64,000 nt of DNA from assembly GCA_037974665.1 (NCBI GenBank), contig CM075769.1, forward strand, positions 81,659,190 to 81,723,189. Reading direction: 5' to 3'. This document shows positions 61,845 through 64,000 of the stretch, piece by piece (position 1 is the first letter of the stretch; each line of letters begins with the position of its first letter). The DNA is from Ehretia macrophylla (Eukaryota > Streptophyta > Magnoliopsida > Boraginales > Ehretiaceae). The notes beneath the pieces are model-generated. The model was given only the letters and a program-made list of their open reading frames with translations, searched no databases and was not told where the DNA came from. The position numbers were made by a program, and so were the translations under genes.

Positions 61845-62400
61845 GTCATGTTGAGGCATAATTCCTTTATGTGTTAACTATTCACTATCCCAGCCTAGAG
61901 AGATGGCCCATTCAAAAGGCCCAATGGGCTTAACAACAACCCATCCACTTCAACAACGCAGCATCCACGCAAGACATGATATCGACACGTTGAAGAGCCC
62001 TCTGATGTCCCGCGAGTCAGGTTGTCGTCCTTTTAACAATTCACGACGTACGATCCAGGACGGAATAATAGAGCAAAAGAAGAAAAGTGGCCTGAAACTG
62101 ATGAAAATGTTCTATTTTGGGCTATAAAAATAGGCACAACGAGAAAGCTGGCTGCCCCCGTTGTAGCGCTCTCATAGAGCTTCGCAACGGTATGCTATGC
62201 ACCGCATAACTCCTTACGGATCAAATGTTATGGGAAACGGAGCGACGGAGACCTAGTCACAAACCCTACGTCCTAGGTTTGCTGGCGCAGCCTATATGTG
62301 AAGCCAAGTTGTCTTGCCCAATGTTCCGTGGGATTTAGTGATAGAGATTTGGTGGATAAAGTATCTTGGCAACCCTAACCAGGGCAAAAAAAATTGAAAT

Positions 62401-62520
62401 GGGGGTGCAACACGATGACTTCCCAGGGGGTCACCCATCCTAGTACCACTCTCGCCCAAGCGTGCTTAACTTCGGAGTTCTGATGGGATCCGGTGCATTA
62501 GTGCTGGTATGATTGCATCC
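62401..62520 (-). rRNA. 5S: 5S rRNA copy 85, reference-like
   Basis: G1, C35, C47, A54; changes at 3, 7, 58-59, 74 and 105. Confidence 0.88.
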
Positions 62521-63076
62521 GTCATGTTGAGGGCACAATTCCTATATGTGTTAACGGTTCACAGTCCCAACCTAGAGAGATGGCCCGTTCAAAAGGCCCA
62601 ATGGGCTTAACGACAACCCATCCGCTTCAACAACGCAGTATTCTCGCAAGACGTCATATCGACACATTGTAGGGCCCTCTGATGTCCTGCGAGTCAGGTT
62701 GTCGTCCTTTTAACAGTTCACGACGTATGATCCGGGACGAAAAAATAGGGCAAAAGTAGAAAAATGGCCTGCAACTGATGAAAGCATTCGATTTTGGGCA
62801 CCAAATATGGGCTCTACGTGCAAGTGGCTACACCCGTCATAGAGCTCTAAGAGAGCTTTGCAACGTGATGTTGTGCGCCGCGTAACTCCCTATGAATCAA
62901 AAGTTATGGGCATCGGAGCGACAGAGACCTGGTTATAAACCCTACGCCCTCAGTTTGTGGGCCCAGCCTCTACAAGGAGCGAAGTTGTCTTGCCCAATGT
63001 TCCGTCGGATTCAGTAATAGAGATTTGGTGGATAAAGTATCTTGGCAACCCCAACCAGGGCAAAAAATATTGAAAA

Positions 63077-63196
63077 GGGGGTGCAACACGAGGACTTCCC
63101 AGGGGGTCATCCATCCTAGTACTACTCTCGCCCAAGCACGCTTAACTTTGGGGTTATGATGGGATCCGTTGCATTGGTGCAGGTATGATCGCACCC
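63077..63196 (-). rRNA. 5S: 5S rRNA copy 86, reference-like
   Basis: G1, C35, A54, G58; changes at 16, 21, 28, 41, 45, 48 and 87. Confidence 0.88.
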
Positions 63197-63753
63197 GTCA
63201 TGTTGAGGGCACAATTCCTTTATGTGTTAACTACTCACAGTCCCAGCCTAGAGAGACGGCCCATTCAAAAGGCCCAATGGGCTTAACGACAACCCATCCA
63301 CTTCAACAACGCAGCATCCTCGCAAGACGTGATATCGACACATTGTAGGGCCCTCTGATATCCCGCGAGTCTGGTTGTCGTCCTTTTAACAGTTCACAAC
63401 GTACGATCCGGGACAGAAAAATAGAGCAAAAGAAGAAAAGTGGCCTAAAACTGATGAAAATGTTCGATTTTGGGCTCCAAAATGGGGCACAGCGAGCATG
63501 CTGTCTGCCCCCGTCTTAGAGCTCTCAGAAGGCTTTGCAACGGTATGCTGTGCACAGCATAACTCATTATGGATCAAAAGTTATGGGCACCGGAGCGACG
63601 GAGACCTGGTCACAAACCCTACGCCCTCGGTTTGCGGGCCCAGCCTCTACGTGAAGCGAAGTTGTCTTTCCCAATGTTCCTTGGGATTCAGTAATAGAGA
63701 TTTGGTGGATAAAGTATCTTGGCAACCCTAACCAAAGCAAAAAAAATTGAAAA

Positions 63754-63873
63754 GGGGGTACAACACAAGGACTTCCCAGGAGGTCACCCATCCTAGTACT
63801 ACTCTCGTCCATGCACGCTTAACTTCGGAGTTCTGATGGGATCCGGTGCATTAGTGCTGGTATGATCGCACCC
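63754..63873 (-). rRNA. 5S: 5S rRNA copy 87, reference-like with plant-typical box C
   Basis: G1, C35, C47, A54, G58 and T93, giving the usual plant CCTCCTGGG in box C, the only full match to that motif in the window. Changes at 62, 66, 107 and 114. Confidence 0.9.
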
Positions 63874-64000
63874 GTCATGTTGAGGGCACAATTCCTATAT
63901 ATGTTAACGGTTCACAGTCCCAACCTAGAGAGATGGCCGATTGAAAAGGCCCAATGGGCTTAACGACAACCCATCGGCTTCAACAACGAAGCATCCTCGC

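Larger units (their letters stand above)
1..64000 (-). repeat. Tandem 5S rDNA array, 676-bp unit, 87 copies in window
   Basis: A plant-type 5S rRNA sequence on the minus strand recurs at 676-bp steps across the whole window, interrupted only by two solo LTRs. Most steps measured between successive 5S 3' ends are 674-678 bp; exceptions are 613 bp (copies 13-14), 689 (28-29), 624 (37-38), 672 (39-40) and 669 (83-84), plus the two LTR-bearing steps. Units differ from one another by several percent, mainly substitutions, and many differences are C/T or G/A exchanges at CpG sites. Arrays of this kind are transcribed by RNA polymerase III to give the 5S RNA of the large ribosomal subunit. The divergence is high for an active array, where units are normally nearly identical, so I infer a peripheral or ageing part of the locus. 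Confidence 0.97.

Noticed and set aside
1-64000. Tandem Cassandra elements (small retrotransposons that carry a 5S-like sequence in their LTRs)
   Set aside because: The 5S occurs once per 676-bp unit and I found no flanking TG...CA terminal repeat pair, no Met-tRNA primer-binding motif (TGGTATCAGAGC) and no polypurine tract. A plain 5S array explains the data better.
1-64000. CRISPR or bacterial origin suggested by regular direct repeats
   Set aside because: Repeat units are 676 bp with a eukaryotic 5S sequence and Pol III signals; there are no short repeat-spacer units.
1-64000. 676 bp as four nucleosomes of 169 bp
   Set aside because: Numerically neat, but no fourfold internal pattern is visible in the unit and nothing in the sequence tests it.

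Overview
The window is one continuous tandem array of 5S ribosomal RNA repeats from a flowering-plant nuclear genome. A 120-bp block that reads as a plant 5S rRNA on the minus strand recurs every 676 bp from end to end. I count 87 copies: 86 of full or nearly full length and one truncated. The window begins and ends inside the array. Species cannot be decided from the sequence.

Layout. The unit is a 5S sequence (minus strand) plus a spacer of about 556 bp. Read in the RNA sense, each unit has a TATA-like element 23-28 bp upstream of +1, two TGGGCC motifs further upstream, the 5S with its internal Pol III control regions, a T4 then usually a T8 run just past the 3' end, and a telomere-box-like AACCCTAAC. 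Unit length is very constant (nearly all 674-678 bp) although the sequences differ by several percent, mostly by substitutions. Exceptions are near 8.2 kb (63 bp lost, cutting off the 5' third of one 5S), 18.8 kb (13 bp gained), 24.5 kb (52 bp lost) and 61.5 kb (7 bp lost).

Insertions. Two solo long terminal repeats of a Ty3/gypsy-like retrotransposon, 2834 and 2845 bp, lie at 50169-53002 and 55035-57879. Both are in the same orientation, both have the 5-bp flank CTTAA on each side, and both sit at the same point of the unit. Shared private variants in the flanking 5S units show this was one insertion later copied, together with three 5S units, by unequal exchange.

5S types. Numbering used throughout is RNA sense, 1-120. 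The reference (window-typical) sequence has G1, C35, C47, A54, G58 and C95. Alpha copies (32) have A35 and G54, usually with C1. Beta copies (25) have T58 in box A, usually A1, and mostly a weaker T-run terminator. Gamma copies (16) have T47 with A54 and G58. Reference-like copies (14) concentrate at the right end, 58-64 kb. Nearly every copy also carries private changes, many in boxes A and C, so much of this stretch looks like a decaying, weakly homogenised part of a 5S locus. Higher-order blocks of four units (15.5-21 kb) and five units (43.9-49.4 kb) show local amplification.

No protein-coding gene, tRNA gene or CRISPR array is supported. The short open frames that recur in step with the repeat are by-products of the repeat.
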